Origin: Polaribacter sp. WD7
Lineage (GTDB): Bacteria; Bacteroidota; Bacteroidia; Flavobacteriales; Flavobacteriaceae
Assembly (NCBI RefSeq): GCF_003335085.1
Contig: NZ_QPEJ01000017.1
Span: 558,001-622,000, forward strand
DNA: 64,000 nt
Reading direction: 5' to 3'
In this document: positions 36,125 through 45,900 of the stretch, one piece after another
Layout: the number at the start of each line of letters is the position of its first letter
Position numbering within the stretch: the first letter of the stretch is position 1
The notes under the pieces: generated by a model
Seen by the model: only the letters and a program-made list of their open reading frames with translations
What the model was told of the DNA's origin: nothing
Database searches by the model: none
Program-made: the position numbers and the translations under genes

Positions 36125-36556
36125 ATGTTTTCTAAAGAAGAAGCTGCTTTATTGCGAAAAGAATTCTGGACTAGTTTTGGAAAATCGTTTCCTAGAAAAT
36201 GGTTATTGTACAATACTAAAGTAAAAGGGCTTTCTTTTAAGTTTGTGGCCGAAAGAAAAATAGCTTTGGTGTGTTTTGATATTGAAACACCTGACGAAAT
36301 TGCCAATTTATTATATTATGACCAGTTACTCTCTCTAAAAACCTTATTAGAAAATGAACTTTCTGAGGTTATTTTTGACAGTTCATTTGAGCTTGATAAT
36401 AGTAAACAAATACACAGAATCTATGTGCCTTTTGAAGGTAAGTTTAGCGTTTATAACAAAAATACTTGGAGAGATTGCTACGAATTTTTTGTTGAAACCA
36501 TGACTACTTTTGAACTTTTCTACTATGAATACGAAGATATTATAAAAAATATTTAG
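36125..36556 (+). CDS. DUF4268-domain protein
   Basis: 143 residues. The N-terminus MFSKEEAALLRKEFWTSFGK and the core LSFKFVAERKIALVCFDIE match DUF4268, a domain also found at the C-terminus of some restriction-like nuclease proteins. Here it stands alone, without a nuclease domain. Function unknown. Single-domain versions are common in Flavobacteriaceae. Confidence 0.75.
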   Translation: MFSKEEAALLRKEFWTSFGKSFPRKWLLYNTKVKGLSFKFVAERKIALVCFDIETPDEIANLLYYDQLLSLKTLLENELSEVIFDSSFELDNSKQIHRIYVPFEGKFSVYNKNTWRDCYEFFVETMTTFELFYYEYEDIIKNI

Positions 36557-36576
36557 TTTTTTATACAACAAAAATC

Positions 36577-36680
36577 TGGCAAGTAGGACTGCGTTAAGGG
36601 TTGAAGCATTTGTTTGAGCTCTTTTTGTTCTTAAAAACAAAAAAGCGAGTGCAGAAAGCCTGACCTGAAAGGGAACGCCA
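36577..36680 (+). other. Structured intergenic element, possible RNA
   Basis: A GC-richer island in an AT-rich gap. The ends GGCAAGTAGGACTGCGTT and GGGAACGCC can pair through GCGTT/AACGC (36591-36595 with 36674-36678). Inside lies a strong hairpin CTTTTTGTT/AACAAAAAAG (36621-36645). I have the impression of similar sequences in other flavobacterial genomes but cannot verify it here. No reading frame is present. Confidence 0.4.
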
Positions 36681-36732
36681 AAAAAATTGTGTTATTTTCT
36701 ACTCCTTCTAATAATAATACTGAAGTGAGTTA

Positions 36733-37071
36733 TTACTTTATAAATCGAATACTTAAAGGATAGTTTGGACTTATGTAATTACTTGCTTTTATGGCACTAA
36801 TTATTGGGAAAATAAAATAGAAAATTCCGATAACCACTAACCCGATGATTCCTAAACCAAAAAGAAAAATAAAAGGCAAACATAGCAGAATGTATAGTAA
36901 CATAGATATTCTAAAGTTAAGAATGGCTTTTCCATGTCTGTCCATGTCTATAATTTCGTCTTTTTTAGTACCCCATAATATTAGTGGTACAATTAATCCA
37001 CCTATTCCTGTTACAAAATCTAATAACTGACTTAAATGTGTAATTACTAATAGCTGTCTGTCTTCTTTCAT
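36733..37071 (-). CDS. DUF4870-domain small membrane protein
   Basis: 112 residues with three hydrophobic segments. The pattern THLSQLLDFVTGIGGLIVPL, then AILNFRISMLLY and a C-terminal FYFIFPIISAIKASN, matches DUF4870 (Tic20-like) proteins. Function unknown. It is separated from dps by a 255-bp divergent promoter region. Confidence 0.85.
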   Translation of the reverse strand: MKEDRQLLVITHLSQLLDFVTGIGGLIVPLILWGTKKDEIIDMDRHGKAILNFRISMLLYILLCLPFIFLFGLGIIGLVVIGIFYFIFPIISAIKASNYISPNYPLSIRFIK

Positions 37072-37291
37072 ATTTTGGTTTTTATGTTGTCTTTTTATAT
37101 GACGCTAAAATTTGATTTTGTTACACAAAAAAGAAATTGAAATTTTACCAAAAATTACTAAAAACAGTAAAAAAATAGCGTAAAAAGCCATTTTTACGTC
37201 ATTTTTTATAAAAAAAACTAAATTTTACCTAAAAAGGGTATATGAGCAAACATCAAAATTATATGAGCTAAGACAACCTTTACTTTGAACT

Positions 37292-37299
37292 TACTTTTG
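37292..37299 (+). promoter_or_regulatory. dps -7 box
   Basis: TACTTTTG, an exact TAnnTTTG match, 27 bp before the dps ATG. Confidence 0.5.
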
Positions 37300-37326
37300 T
37301 AGTGAACATTAAAACAAACAAAAATT

Positions 37327-37827
37327 ATGGATTATTTAAATATAGATGACAAAAAAGTATTACCAATAGTATCTGAGTTAAATGTGTTATTAGCAGATTA
37401 CCATGTATACTATCAAAAATTAAGAAATTTCCACTGGAATGTTTTGGGAAAAAATTTCTTTGACTTACACAATAAATTTGAAGAAATGTACAACGATACA
37501 AAAACTAAAATTGATGAGGTTGCAGAGAGAATTATTACTTTAAAGTATCATCCGATTAGTAAATTGTCAGATTACATTGAGATTTCAAAGATCAAAGAAT
37601 CATCACCTTTGTTAACAGATAAAGAAATGGTAGCTGAAATAATTGAAGATCATAGAATTATCTTAGAACAATTAAGTAAAGTTATAGACAGAGCTGATAA
37701 TGCAAAAGACGAAGGTACCATTGATTTAATGGGTGCATACATTAGGGAGTTAGAAAAAACCACTTGGATGTTAAATGCATGGTCTAAAGACACTAAAGAA
37801 CAATTGAATAGTAGTTTTGTAAAATAA
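37327..37827 (+). CDS. dps: Dps-family DNA-binding ferritin-like protein
   Basis: 166 residues. The ferroxidase motif is seen in LLADYHVYYQKLRNFHWNV (His in NFHW) and FEEMYNDTKTKIDEVAERI. Dps dodecamers oxidise and store iron with peroxide and protect DNA in stress. It heads a likely stress operon with mscS 51 bp downstream and a small secreted protein after that. It has its own promoter-like element. Confidence 0.93.
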   Translation: MDYLNIDDKKVLPIVSELNVLLADYHVYYQKLRNFHWNVLGKNFFDLHNKFEEMYNDTKTKIDEVAERIITLKYHPISKLSDYIEISKIKESSPLLTDKEMVAEIIEDHRIILEQLSKVIDRADNAKDEGTIDLMGAYIRELEKTTWMLNAWSKDTKEQLNSSFVK

Positions 37828-37878
37828 TACTTAGCAATTAGTTAGCTAAGTAATTTACAAATTTAAAACACAAACAAA

Positions 37879-38754
37879 ATGAACAAAATAATAGACAAAC
37901 TAGAAAGCTGGAAAGATATTTTTATTGCTAACATACCCAACATTGCTATCGCAACTGTTGTACTAATAGTAGCTTACTTTGCGTCTAGAGCAATAAACTC
38001 TCTTGTATATAAGGTTATTGGAAAGAGGATAAAACAAGAGTCTGTTAGAAATTTGGTTTCTAGACTAGCATCTTCAGTAATTTTCTTAGTTGGTCTTTAT
38101 TTTGCTATGACCGTTTTAAAATTTGATGATACGCTTAAAACTATTGTGTCTGCAGCTGGTGTATCTGGTATTGTTATTGGTTTAGCGTTACAAGGCACTT
38201 TATCTAATACCATATCTGGTGTAGTACTTTCATTCAGAAAAAATTTAAATATAGGAAACTGGGTAGAAACAAATGGTTATTCTGGTGAAGTTATGGATAT
38301 TAACTTAAACTACTTTGTTATTAAAGAAGCAGACAATAATATGGTTGTTATACCTAATAAAACCATCTTAGAGAGTCCTTTTAAAAATTATTCTTTGACT
38401 ACAAAAATGAGAATTTCTATTACTTGTGGTGTAGAATATGATGCTGACTTAGAAAGGGTTGAAGAATTGACTAAAGAAGTAATAAAAAGCAACTTTAATC
38501 AAAAAGAGATTGGTAAAAGCGTCGAATTTTACTATACCGAATTTGGAGACAGTTCTATAAATTTTTTGTGTAGATTTTGGGTAGATTCAGAAAGTGCATT
38601 AGAAAAATTAAAAGCCAAAAGTGATGCTATCATAAAGATTAAGAAAGCGTTTGACAATGAAGGTATTTCTATACCATTCCCGATAAGAACATTAGAATTT
38701 AATAACAAACTGAATGTAAAAAATATAGCGAAAGAAAAAGTATCCCAGAATTAG
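37879..38754 (+). CDS. Small-conductance mechanosensitive channel (MscS)
   Basis: 291 residues with three N-terminal membrane helices. The pore helix and following beta domain are marked by SAAGVSGIVIGLALQGTLSN and NLNIGNWVETNGYSGEV. The C-terminal cytoplasmic vestibule is present. It opens on osmotic downshock to release solutes. It follows dps, consistent with a general stress unit. Confidence 0.92.
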   Translation: MNKIIDKLESWKDIFIANIPNIAIATVVLIVAYFASRAINSLVYKVIGKRIKQESVRNLVSRLASSVIFLVGLYFAMTVLKFDDTLKTIVSAAGVSGIVIGLALQGTLSNTISGVVLSFRKNLNIGNWVETNGYSGEVMDINLNYFVIKEADNNMVVIPNKTILESPFKNYSLTTKMRISITCGVEYDADLERVEELTKEVIKSNFNQKEIGKSVEFYYTEFGDSSINFLCRFWVDSESALEKLKAKSDAIIKIKKAFDNEGISIPFPIRTLEFNNKLNVKNIAKEKVSQN

Positions 38755-38804
38755 GAGACAAAATAATTCAAACAAAATAAGTTTAACTTTTAAAAACACA
38801 AATT

Positions 38805-39347
38805 ATGAAAATTTTTAAATTAACGGCATTAGCCTTACTAATAACATCTACAACTGCCTTTGCACAAACAGGAGACGAAGACATTTCTAGTACAGTAATC
38901 ACTACTGATGTAAAAAAAATGGAAACACCAGAGGATAGTGATATAGAAGAGATTATTCAATTAGAAACTAAAAAGGAGTATACTCCTGTAATGTTAGACC
39001 CTAAGGATAAATATAAATTAAATCAAGACATTATATTTATGCCAACACAAGTAAAAACGACTTTGATGATAGATAATGATGATGATATTTTTTACGATAG
39101 AAAAGTAGAATTTGCATATGAAAAACCAAAAAGTGGTGATTTAGATTTTACTATGAGTAAAACAGGAATTATCATTAATACAGACGTAAACGATTTGTAT
39201 GTATCTAAAATTTGGAGAAAGTCTGATAAAATGATGTTCTCTAATTCTAAAAATAATAGAATAAAAGAAAATGGTGTATACATGATTGCTTTGAGTAATG
39301 GAGAAGAAGTAGAAATTACTATTTCTAATTACAGTACTGTAAAATAA
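38805..39347 (+). CDS. Small secreted protein of unknown function
   Basis: 180 residues with a cleavable signal peptide (MKIFKLTALALLITSTTAFAQ). The mature part is acidic at first, then beta-rich, with no family that I recognise. It lies 50 bp after mscS and ends just before a strong terminator, so it probably belongs to the dps-mscS transcription unit and may act in the periplasm. Confidence 0.6.
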   Translation: MKIFKLTALALLITSTTAFAQTGDEDISSTVITTDVKKMETPEDSDIEEIIQLETKKEYTPVMLDPKDKYKLNQDIIFMPTQVKTTLMIDNDDDIFYDRKVEFAYEKPKSGDLDFTMSKTGIIINTDVNDLYVSKIWRKSDKMMFSNSKNNRIKENGVYMIALSNGEEVEITISNYSTVK

Positions 39348-39370
39348 TAGACTAGAAAACTATTTTTAGA

Positions 39371-39404
39371 AAGCTCAACACAATTGTGTTGAGCTTATTT
39401 TTTT
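39371..39404 (+). terminator. Terminator of the dps-mscS unit
   Basis: A perfect 26-bp inverted repeat (AAGCTCAACACAA paired with TTGTGTTGAGCTT) is followed by a T-rich tract. Confidence 0.9.
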
Positions 39405-39430
39405 GATAAATCTTTACGTATTTTTGCATA

Positions 39431-40825
39431 ATGATTCAAAATGATACTATAGTTGCTTTGGCTACTCCTTCTGGTGTTGGAGCGATTGCTGTAATAAGAC
39501 TTTCTGGGGAAAATGCAATTGAAATAGCTGATACTTTTTTTAGAGCTGTAAAAAAAGAAAAATCATTAGTAAAACAGAAATCGCACACCATTCATTTAGG
39601 GCATATTGTAAATAATAATGTCATTTTGGATGAAGTTTTAGTTTCTGTTTTTAAAAACCCTAATTCTTATACTGGAGAAAATGTGGTCGAAATTTCTTGT
39701 CATGGAAGTAGTTTTATACAGCAAGAAATAATACAGTTGTTTTTACAGAATGGTTGTAGAATGGCAGATAATGGAGAGTTTACCATGCGTGCGTTTTTAA
39801 ATGGTAAAATGGATCTGAGTCAAGCTGAAGCTGTGGCAGATGTTATTGCATCCAATTCGGCCGCAAGTCATCAAATGGCTATACAGCAAATGCGAGGTGG
39901 AATTGCCAATAAATTAAAAGAGTTGCGTGCAAAACTCTTAGATTTTGCTGCGTTAATTGAATTAGAACTCGATTTTTCTGGTGAAGATGTAGAATTTGCA
40001 GACAGAACTCAATTTAAAGAATTGGTTGCTAAAATAACTTTTGTTTTAAAACGCTTGATTGATTCTTTTTCTTTTGGAAATGCAATGAAAAATGGAATTC
40101 CTGTTGCTATTATTGGTGAGCCCAATGTAGGAAAATCTACTTTACTAAATGCTTTGTTAAATGAAGAAAAAGCCATAGTTTCTGATATTGCAGGTACTAC
40201 AAGAGACGCTATTGAAGATGAATTGATTATTGACGGTGTTGCATTTCGATTTATAGATACTGCCGGAATTAGAGATACCGAAGATGTTGTTGAAAGTATT
40301 GGTATTAAAAAAGCCTATGAAAAGGCTGAAAATGCACAATTGATTATTTTTCTGGTAAACTCAAAAAAATTTGTGGTTGAAAACTCTAAATTTAAGAACG
40401 AAATTAAAAGCATTCAAAACAGGTTTCCAGAAAAACGTTTGCTTGTTATTGCAAATAAAATAGATTTGATTGATGAAAAGGAAATTACACAACTTGAATC
40501 TGAAATTGAACATTTAATTCTGTTGTCTGCTAAAAATAACATTGGTATAGATACTTTAAAAAACGAATTGACGTCTTTGGTAAACATTGGTGCTTTGAGT
40601 AATAATGAAACGATAGTTACCAATTCTAGACATTTTGAAGCACTAAATAATGCACTAATTGCTATTACTTCTGTACAAGAAGGTATTGATCTGGAAATTT
40701 CTACAGATTTATTTGCTATTGATATTCGTGAATGCTTGCGTTATTTAGGCAATATTACCGGAGAATACGATGTTGATAAGGACATTTTAGGGCATATTTT
40801 CTCGAATTTTTGCATCGGTAAATAA
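39431..40825 (+). CDS. mnmE: tRNA modification GTPase MnmE
   Basis: With MnmG modifies the wobble uridine of several tRNAs. 464 residues. N-terminal TATPSGVGAIAVIRLSG-type folate domain (here ATPSGVGAIAVIRLSG), central G domain with GEPNVGKSTLLNALL, DIAGTTRD, DTAGIRDT and NKIDL, and the C-terminal catalytic CIGK. All motifs are intact. The next gene begins on the base after the stop. Confidence 0.97.
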   Translation: MIQNDTIVALATPSGVGAIAVIRLSGENAIEIADTFFRAVKKEKSLVKQKSHTIHLGHIVNNNVILDEVLVSVFKNPNSYTGENVVEISCHGSSFIQQEIIQLFLQNGCRMADNGEFTMRAFLNGKMDLSQAEAVADVIASNSAASHQMAIQQMRGGIANKLKELRAKLLDFAALIELELDFSGEDVEFADRTQFKELVAKITFVLKRLIDSFSFGNAMKNGIPVAIIGEPNVGKSTLLNALLNEEKAIVSDIAGTTRDAIEDELIIDGVAFRFIDTAGIRDTEDVVESIGIKKAYEKAENAQLIIFLVNSKKFVVENSKFKNEIKSIQNRFPEKRLLVIANKIDLIDEKEITQLESEIEHLILLSAKNNIGIDTLKNELTSLVNIGALSNNETIVTNSRHFEALNNALIAITSVQEGIDLEISTDLFAIDIRECLRYLGNITGEYDVDKDILGHIFSNFCIGK

Positions 40826-41185
40826 ATGTCTATCAAAGATTTAATTGGTAAATATCAAATTATTGGCACCAATCAAGATGATACTGGAAACACCTATAAA
40901 GGTATACTTTATTTGAGTTTACGAGACGATAATTCAATTAATGCAAAATGGATTATCAACAATACTCAAGAACAATTTGGAACTGGCTTTTTTAAAGATA
41001 ATTTATTAACCATACATTTTTATTACGAAGGAGAAAATGACATTATTTACAAAGGAAAAGTAAATTATAAGTGCCTTACTAAGAATATCCTAGAAGGCAC
41101 TTGGACAGAAGAATTGGGGGCTTCCGAGTTCATTGGAACAGAAAACTGTTTTAGAGTTCTAACTACAAATGAAATAGTGAATTAA
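40826..41185 (+). CDS. Small beta-rich protein of unknown function
   Basis: 119 residues, no signal peptide. Alternating strands with GKYQIIGTNQDDTGNTYKG, LSLRDDNSINAKW, GTGFFKDNLLTIHFYY and LEGTWTEELG suggest a small lipocalin-like barrel. No family is recognised with certainty. Its ATG directly follows the mnmE stop, so the two are coupled. The last 23 bp overlap the convergent gene at 41163. Confidence 0.55.
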   Translation: MSIKDLIGKYQIIGTNQDDTGNTYKGILYLSLRDDNSINAKWIINNTQEQFGTGFFKDNLLTIHFYYEGENDIIYKGKVNYKCLTKNILEGTWTEELGASEFIGTENCFRVLTTNEIVN

Positions 41186-41603
41186 CCCCTTTTATTTTAT
41201 TTTTTACCTCGTCTATTGCATACAAAGTTCGTAACAAAACTCTTTTGTCTTTTCTTTCATGAAAACTATTGCTAAACGCTTCTATAAATTTAGTGTTGTA
41301 ATTTTTATGATTGATATCTTTGGGTGATGTATAAATAATCGTTTCAAAATCATATTTATTTACCAAACTCCTTACCCCTGCTTTTACAGCTGATAATAAA
41401 GATTTCTCTTTCTTTAAACTTAATGTAAATACATTTGTATCAGAAACTTCTTTTAAAGAACTTAGTAATTGTTGTACTTTATTGTAATTTCCATTATTCA
41501 CCAAACAAATGGTTACTTTTTGTTTGTTTAATACATTAAAAATAATGGTGTTATCAAAATCTATATCGTCTTTACCGAAAACTATAATTAGTCCTTTTTT
41601 CAT
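41163..41603 (-). CDS. Degenerate GT-A-fold partner of the receiver-glycosyltransferase
   Basis: 146 residues. The spacing resembles the first part of GT2 enzymes: a nucleotide-binding-like VNNGNYNKVQQLLSSL, then LLSAVKAGVRSLV. The DxD metal motif is replaced by YTSPKD, so it is unlikely to be catalytic alone. It overlaps the upstream fusion gene by one base (TAATG), implying coupled translation and a possible complex. The GT-like assignment is my reading of the pattern and is uncertain. Confidence 0.45.
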   Translation of the reverse strand: MKKGLIIVFGKDDIDFDNTIIFNVLNKQKVTICLVNNGNYNKVQQLLSSLKEVSDTNVFTLSLKKEKSLLSAVKAGVRSLVNKYDFETIIYTSPKDINHKNYNTKFIEAFSNSFHERKDKRVLLRTLYAIDEVKNKIKGVNSLFHL

Positions 41604-42820
41604 TATACTTCTAGGTTTTTTTCTAGAGGAAAAAACATTTCATTAGAAAAATTAATGGTAGCATTTTTTTTACTTTTTTTATTCGCTCTATAGTGAATAG
41701 CTATTTGCCCTAGTTGTCCAATTATTTTAACTGAATCTTTCATAGAAAGTTTAGAACCATCTGCATGAATCCATCTTTTTAAAGGTTGTTCGCAAAGCAT
41801 TTTTTTAGCATTTGCTAAACCGTATTTTAGCGTAATTCTTTTAAAAATTTCTACATCAAAAATCCACTGCGTTACAAACTTGTCTTTAAACGAAGTTTCT
41901 ATAACATCTTTATGAAAAATTTTAGCACCACATTGCGTGTCTTTAAAGTCCATAGAAAGTATTTTTCTAATGATATAATTAATGGAAAGGCTAATTATTT
42001 TTCTTGCCGATTCTTTAGTAATATTTGCTCCCATTCTACTGATTCTAGAGCCACTTACAATTTTATAATCTGTACTTTCTATAGTACTTACCAAAGCATC
42101 AAAATCTGCTAAATCGGTAGATAAATCAGCATCTAAAAAACCAATATAATCCAAGTCTTGTTTTTTAGCCATGTGTAACATTCCTAATCGAACTGCTTCA
42201 GCTTTTCCTCCATTCTGTTTACAATCATACACCGTTATAAAATCTTCCCTACCTTTTCTTAATTCGTTTAACACTTGTAGCGTATTGTCTTTGCTACCAT
42301 CATTTACAAAACACAAATGGTAACCAGAATTTTTCTTTATAAAAGATGTAAATGCTGCGCTTAACAAACGCTCTTCTTCATTATAACAAGGTATTACAAC
42401 CCCAACACATCTCTTTTGTATCAATACATCTTGAAAATCTTTTTTAGAACCCATTTGATTTGGCACCCCAATTAATCTTTTAGTTCTAGCGCAAACCTCA
42501 CTTAAGCTTAATGGCTTTTTCATATAATCATTTGCTCCCAAATCAAAAGCTTGTGCTATAATATTATCGTCTGTGTTTCCAGAAAGAATCATTATTGGAG
42601 TTTCAGATTTTTTTTCGTTTCTAATATATTTTACAATTTCTATTCCAGATGTAGCAGGCATATTTATATCTACAATAACCAAATCTGGTTGAAAAGATTC
42701 AATCAACGCTTTTCCAGTAGCTACAGAAGTTGCTGTTTCTACTTGATAACCTAATTCTTTTAATCTTAATGCTAACGGAATTAAAACTAATTTTTGATCG
42801 TCTATGGCTAATACTTTCAT
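41603..42820 (-). CDS. Response-regulator receiver fused to GT2 glycosyltransferase
   Basis: 405 residues from the ATG at 42820 (MKVLAIDDQK); an in-frame start at 42865 is less likely. Residues 1-118 are a CheY-like receiver with D7/D8, phosphoacceptor D51 (VIVDINMP), Ser80 (ILSGN) and K102 (MKKP). Residues 138-385 are a DPM1-like GT2 with VVIPCYNEEE, VNDGSKDNT, GGKAEAV and DxD D230-A-D232, and with the later TQCGAKIF and TQWIFDVEIF. No DNA-binding domain. Phosphorylation may switch sugar transfer directly. Divergent from the GT-C gene across a shared control region. Confidence 0.88.
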   Translation of the reverse strand: MKVLAIDDQKLVLIPLALRLKELGYQVETATSVATGKALIESFQPDLVIVDINMPATSGIEIVKYIRNEKKSETPIMILSGNTDDNIIAQAFDLGANDYMKKPLSLSEVCARTKRLIGVPNQMGSKKDFQDVLIQKRCVGVVIPCYNEEERLLSAAFTSFIKKNSGYHLCFVNDGSKDNTLQVLNELRKGREDFITVYDCKQNGGKAEAVRLGMLHMAKKQDLDYIGFLDADLSTDLADFDALVSTIESTDYKIVSGSRISRMGANITKESARKIISLSINYIIRKILSMDFKDTQCGAKIFHKDVIETSFKDKFVTQWIFDVEIFKRITLKYGLANAKKMLCEQPLKRWIHADGSKLSMKDSVKIIGQLGQIAIHYRANKKSKKNATINFSNEMFFPLEKNLEV

Positions 42821-42890
42821 CTTGTTATTTTTTGTGTTAAATACACTACAAATGTACGTTAGCACTCATGTTGATTTTTTCATTTCAAGC

Positions 42891-42950
42891 CAAAACTAGT
42901 TTGTTGTTTAGACGAATAGCGTTTTACTAAAGACAAATAAATTTCGTCGA
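42891..42950. promoter_or_regulatory. EPS control region 1: LytTR-like boxes and -7 box
   Basis: On the minus strand ATTTGTCT (42938-42931) and ATTCGTCT (42917-42910) are direct repeats exactly 21 bp apart, the spacing of LytTR half-sites. They are followed after 10 bp by the -7 box TAGTTTTG (42898-42891). A further TTTCGTCG (42942-42949) points toward the GT-C gene. The ATTCGTCTA box recurs at 54273 and 57186. Confidence 0.55.
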
Positions 42951-42990
42951 TATTAGAAATCCGATTATCTTTACGTAACACAATTTGTTC

Positions 42991-45900
42991 ATGAAACAGA
43001 AGACCAATACTTTTTTAATTGCTGCTTTGCTTTTTGGAGTTGCATTTCATGGTTCTGCTATCTTTTTTACGCTAGAAACCACGTACGATGCATTAATACA
43101 CTTGTTTTTTGCAGAGCATTATGCCAATAGTTGGTTTGAACCTTGGAGCTATAAATGGTACACTGGGTTTACAGTAATGAGTTACCCCCCTTTAGTGCAT
43201 CAATCTATTGCAGCTTTGTCTTTAATTGGTGGATTAAAATTTGGGCTTTTTACAGTTGCCTTAATTGGTATTGTTCTTTTTATTACTGGAGCATACCGAT
43301 TTTCTTTGTTAATAACAGGCAATAGAACTGTTGCAGGTTATACCGCTTTGTTTGCTTCTTTGTCTTCATCGTTTTTAGAGACGTTGCATGTTTTTGGTCA
43401 GTTACCAAGTATTATTGGTATTTCTATTTTAATGCATGCGCTACCCGAAATTTATTTATGGTTAAAAACAGGGAAATACAAATACCTATTTACTTCATTA
43501 TCGCTTATTGCAGTTACCGTTACTTCTCATCATGTTACTCCAATTTTTGGAATGATCTTTTTCATTTTTCCTTTAATTGGAACAGTAATTATGGATAAAG
43601 CGAGAGAGCAAGTAACTTCATATAAAGAAGTGTCTTTTAAAATTTTTATCGCTGTTTTTTTAAAACGACTAAAGCGTAACCTCTTATTTGGGTTCTCATC
43701 GCTTTTTCTTATTGTATTTTGTATTTTTCCGTATTGGATAAATTCTAAAAACAACCCCATTACACAAGTCCCTATTCCACATGGTTCTAGAGACAATTTT
43801 TTAGAAATCACCTCATCTGGATTGGTTTTCTTTTTTATTCCTTGGGGAATTATACTCCTCCTACTCCCCTATATCTTTTACCGATATTTTAGCAAGCGGT
43901 ATTTGTTTTTCGGGCTATCTATTGCCATGTTAACGTTATTAGGTACTGGAGGAACAACTCCCATTCCTAAAATTATTTTAGGCGAAAATGCCTTTAATAT
44001 TTTAACCTTAGACCGTTTTACATTATGGGCATCTATCATGTCTTTACCTATAATTGGCGAATTTATTTATAGGCTTATCAATGGCGATTTAAAAACACTG
44101 ATGGTTGCTAAATTTGGCGCAGTGTATCACAAATTATTTGCAGGGTTCTTTGCAAGTTTGTTTTTGGCAATGGTTGTTTTTACCATGAGCTTGGGATATT
44201 TTAGACCGTCTCAACCCCAAAAAATTAAAATGTTGCCTATTGTTAATTTTTTAAATCAAGACCAGCATGATAAGTGGCGATTTTTAACCTTAGGTTTTGG
44301 CGATCAAATGGCGTGGCTGTCTGCACAAACCAATGCTATGACGGTAGATGGCAATTATCATTCTGCCAGAAGGTTACCAGAATTGACAACGAGACCTATT
44401 GAACGATTAGAAAACTCTAAATTTAAAGGCGTTGCGGGTATTGGCTCTTTGCAACAGTTTTTAACTACTCCAGAAAAATACAATTTAAAGTATGTTTTTT
44501 CTAACGATAAATTTTACGACCCTATTTTATATTTCTGCGGATGGCAACGGTTACCTGCTTTAGAAAACGGCATTATGGTTTGGGAAAAACTAAATGTTCC
44601 TCCGCTTTCTACCATTTTACCTAAAGACGATGTGGCTAAAAGTTTAAAGTTACTATGGGGAATCATTCCGTTTTTAACCGTAATTATTGCCTTTGCATTA
44701 AACATTCAGGCTATCTTTTTACAAAGTTTAAAACTCAAAAATCGTCCTGTTAACGATTTTTATAAATTCAAATTAAACTTTACAAAGTTTCCGAGTAAAC
44801 TTTTGGGTGCTATTCATATTTGGAGTTGTATTGTATTGCTGTTTTTTGGGTACGGAATGTATCTTTTTTATCTAAAAAACGATACCCAAAGAACGCCAGA
44901 AAACGCAATAATGGCATATTACGATGCCATAGATTTTAAAGAGTTTGAAAAGAGTTACAATCTTATCAATCCAAAGAGTAAAAAAACTATTGCACAATTT
45001 ATGTTAGAAATATCGGTTACAGACGGTGTTTTAAATTCTTATGGAAAATTAGATGCTATTCAAACAGAAATTATCAAACAAACGGAAAATTTTGCTACCG
45101 TAAAAGTATATACGAATTGGATTACTCCGTTAGAGAAAATTAATAAAACCGTTTATAAAGACCTAAAAAAGATTAAAGGCAAGTGGTATATAGACCCTGT
45201 AGAAATAGAACAAGATTTACCTCCAGATCAATTGTACAGTAAAAATATTACCAAATATTTCAACCAAGGGAGAAGACGAGTTACTACGGAACAAACCTAT
45301 CATGAAGATGTTTTAAAACAGCCTGTTTTAGAAATTTTAAAAGCCAAACTAGTTAAAAGAAACAACAGTTATGCTATTATTGGCGAGATTCAAAATATAG
45401 ATAATGTTCCTGCAGATGTTGTGTTAAAAGGCACTTTGTATAATGATGATAATAAAGAACTGGCAACCTACAATGCCAAATACCACATCAAACACAAATT
45501 GCTACCAAAAGAAACGACAAGTTTTAGAATTGATTTTGAGGGAATTGCTTGGTCTAAAACTCAAGATTCTATCCCAAATACATTTAACCCAGATGAATTT
45601 ACGCCTGTAGAATTTGAAGAGCAACCTACAAAATTCAATTTACAAGCTGCGGGTAATGTTGCCAATTTAGATTTATATAAAGATGCAACAATAAGCAGTT
45701 TAGCGGTAAAAGAAAATCAAATTGAAGGGACTATTTTTAATGCAGGATTGCAACAAATTACCATACCGCAATTGCTAGTTTCGTATTATAACGATGCTAA
45801 AGAATTAATTTGGGTAGACCATCAATTTGTAAAAGATGCGATTAGACAAGAACGAAAACAACATTTTGAATATCCTTTGCTACAAGATGATACTATTGTG

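Noticed and set aside
36125..36556. Restriction nuclease
   Set aside because: Only the DUF4268 domain is present; no nuclease motif such as PD-(D/E)xK could be seen.
42821..42865. Upstream start of the receiver-glycosyltransferase
   Set aside because: The extra 15 residues lack receiver features; MKVLAIDD at 42820 is the canonical beginning.
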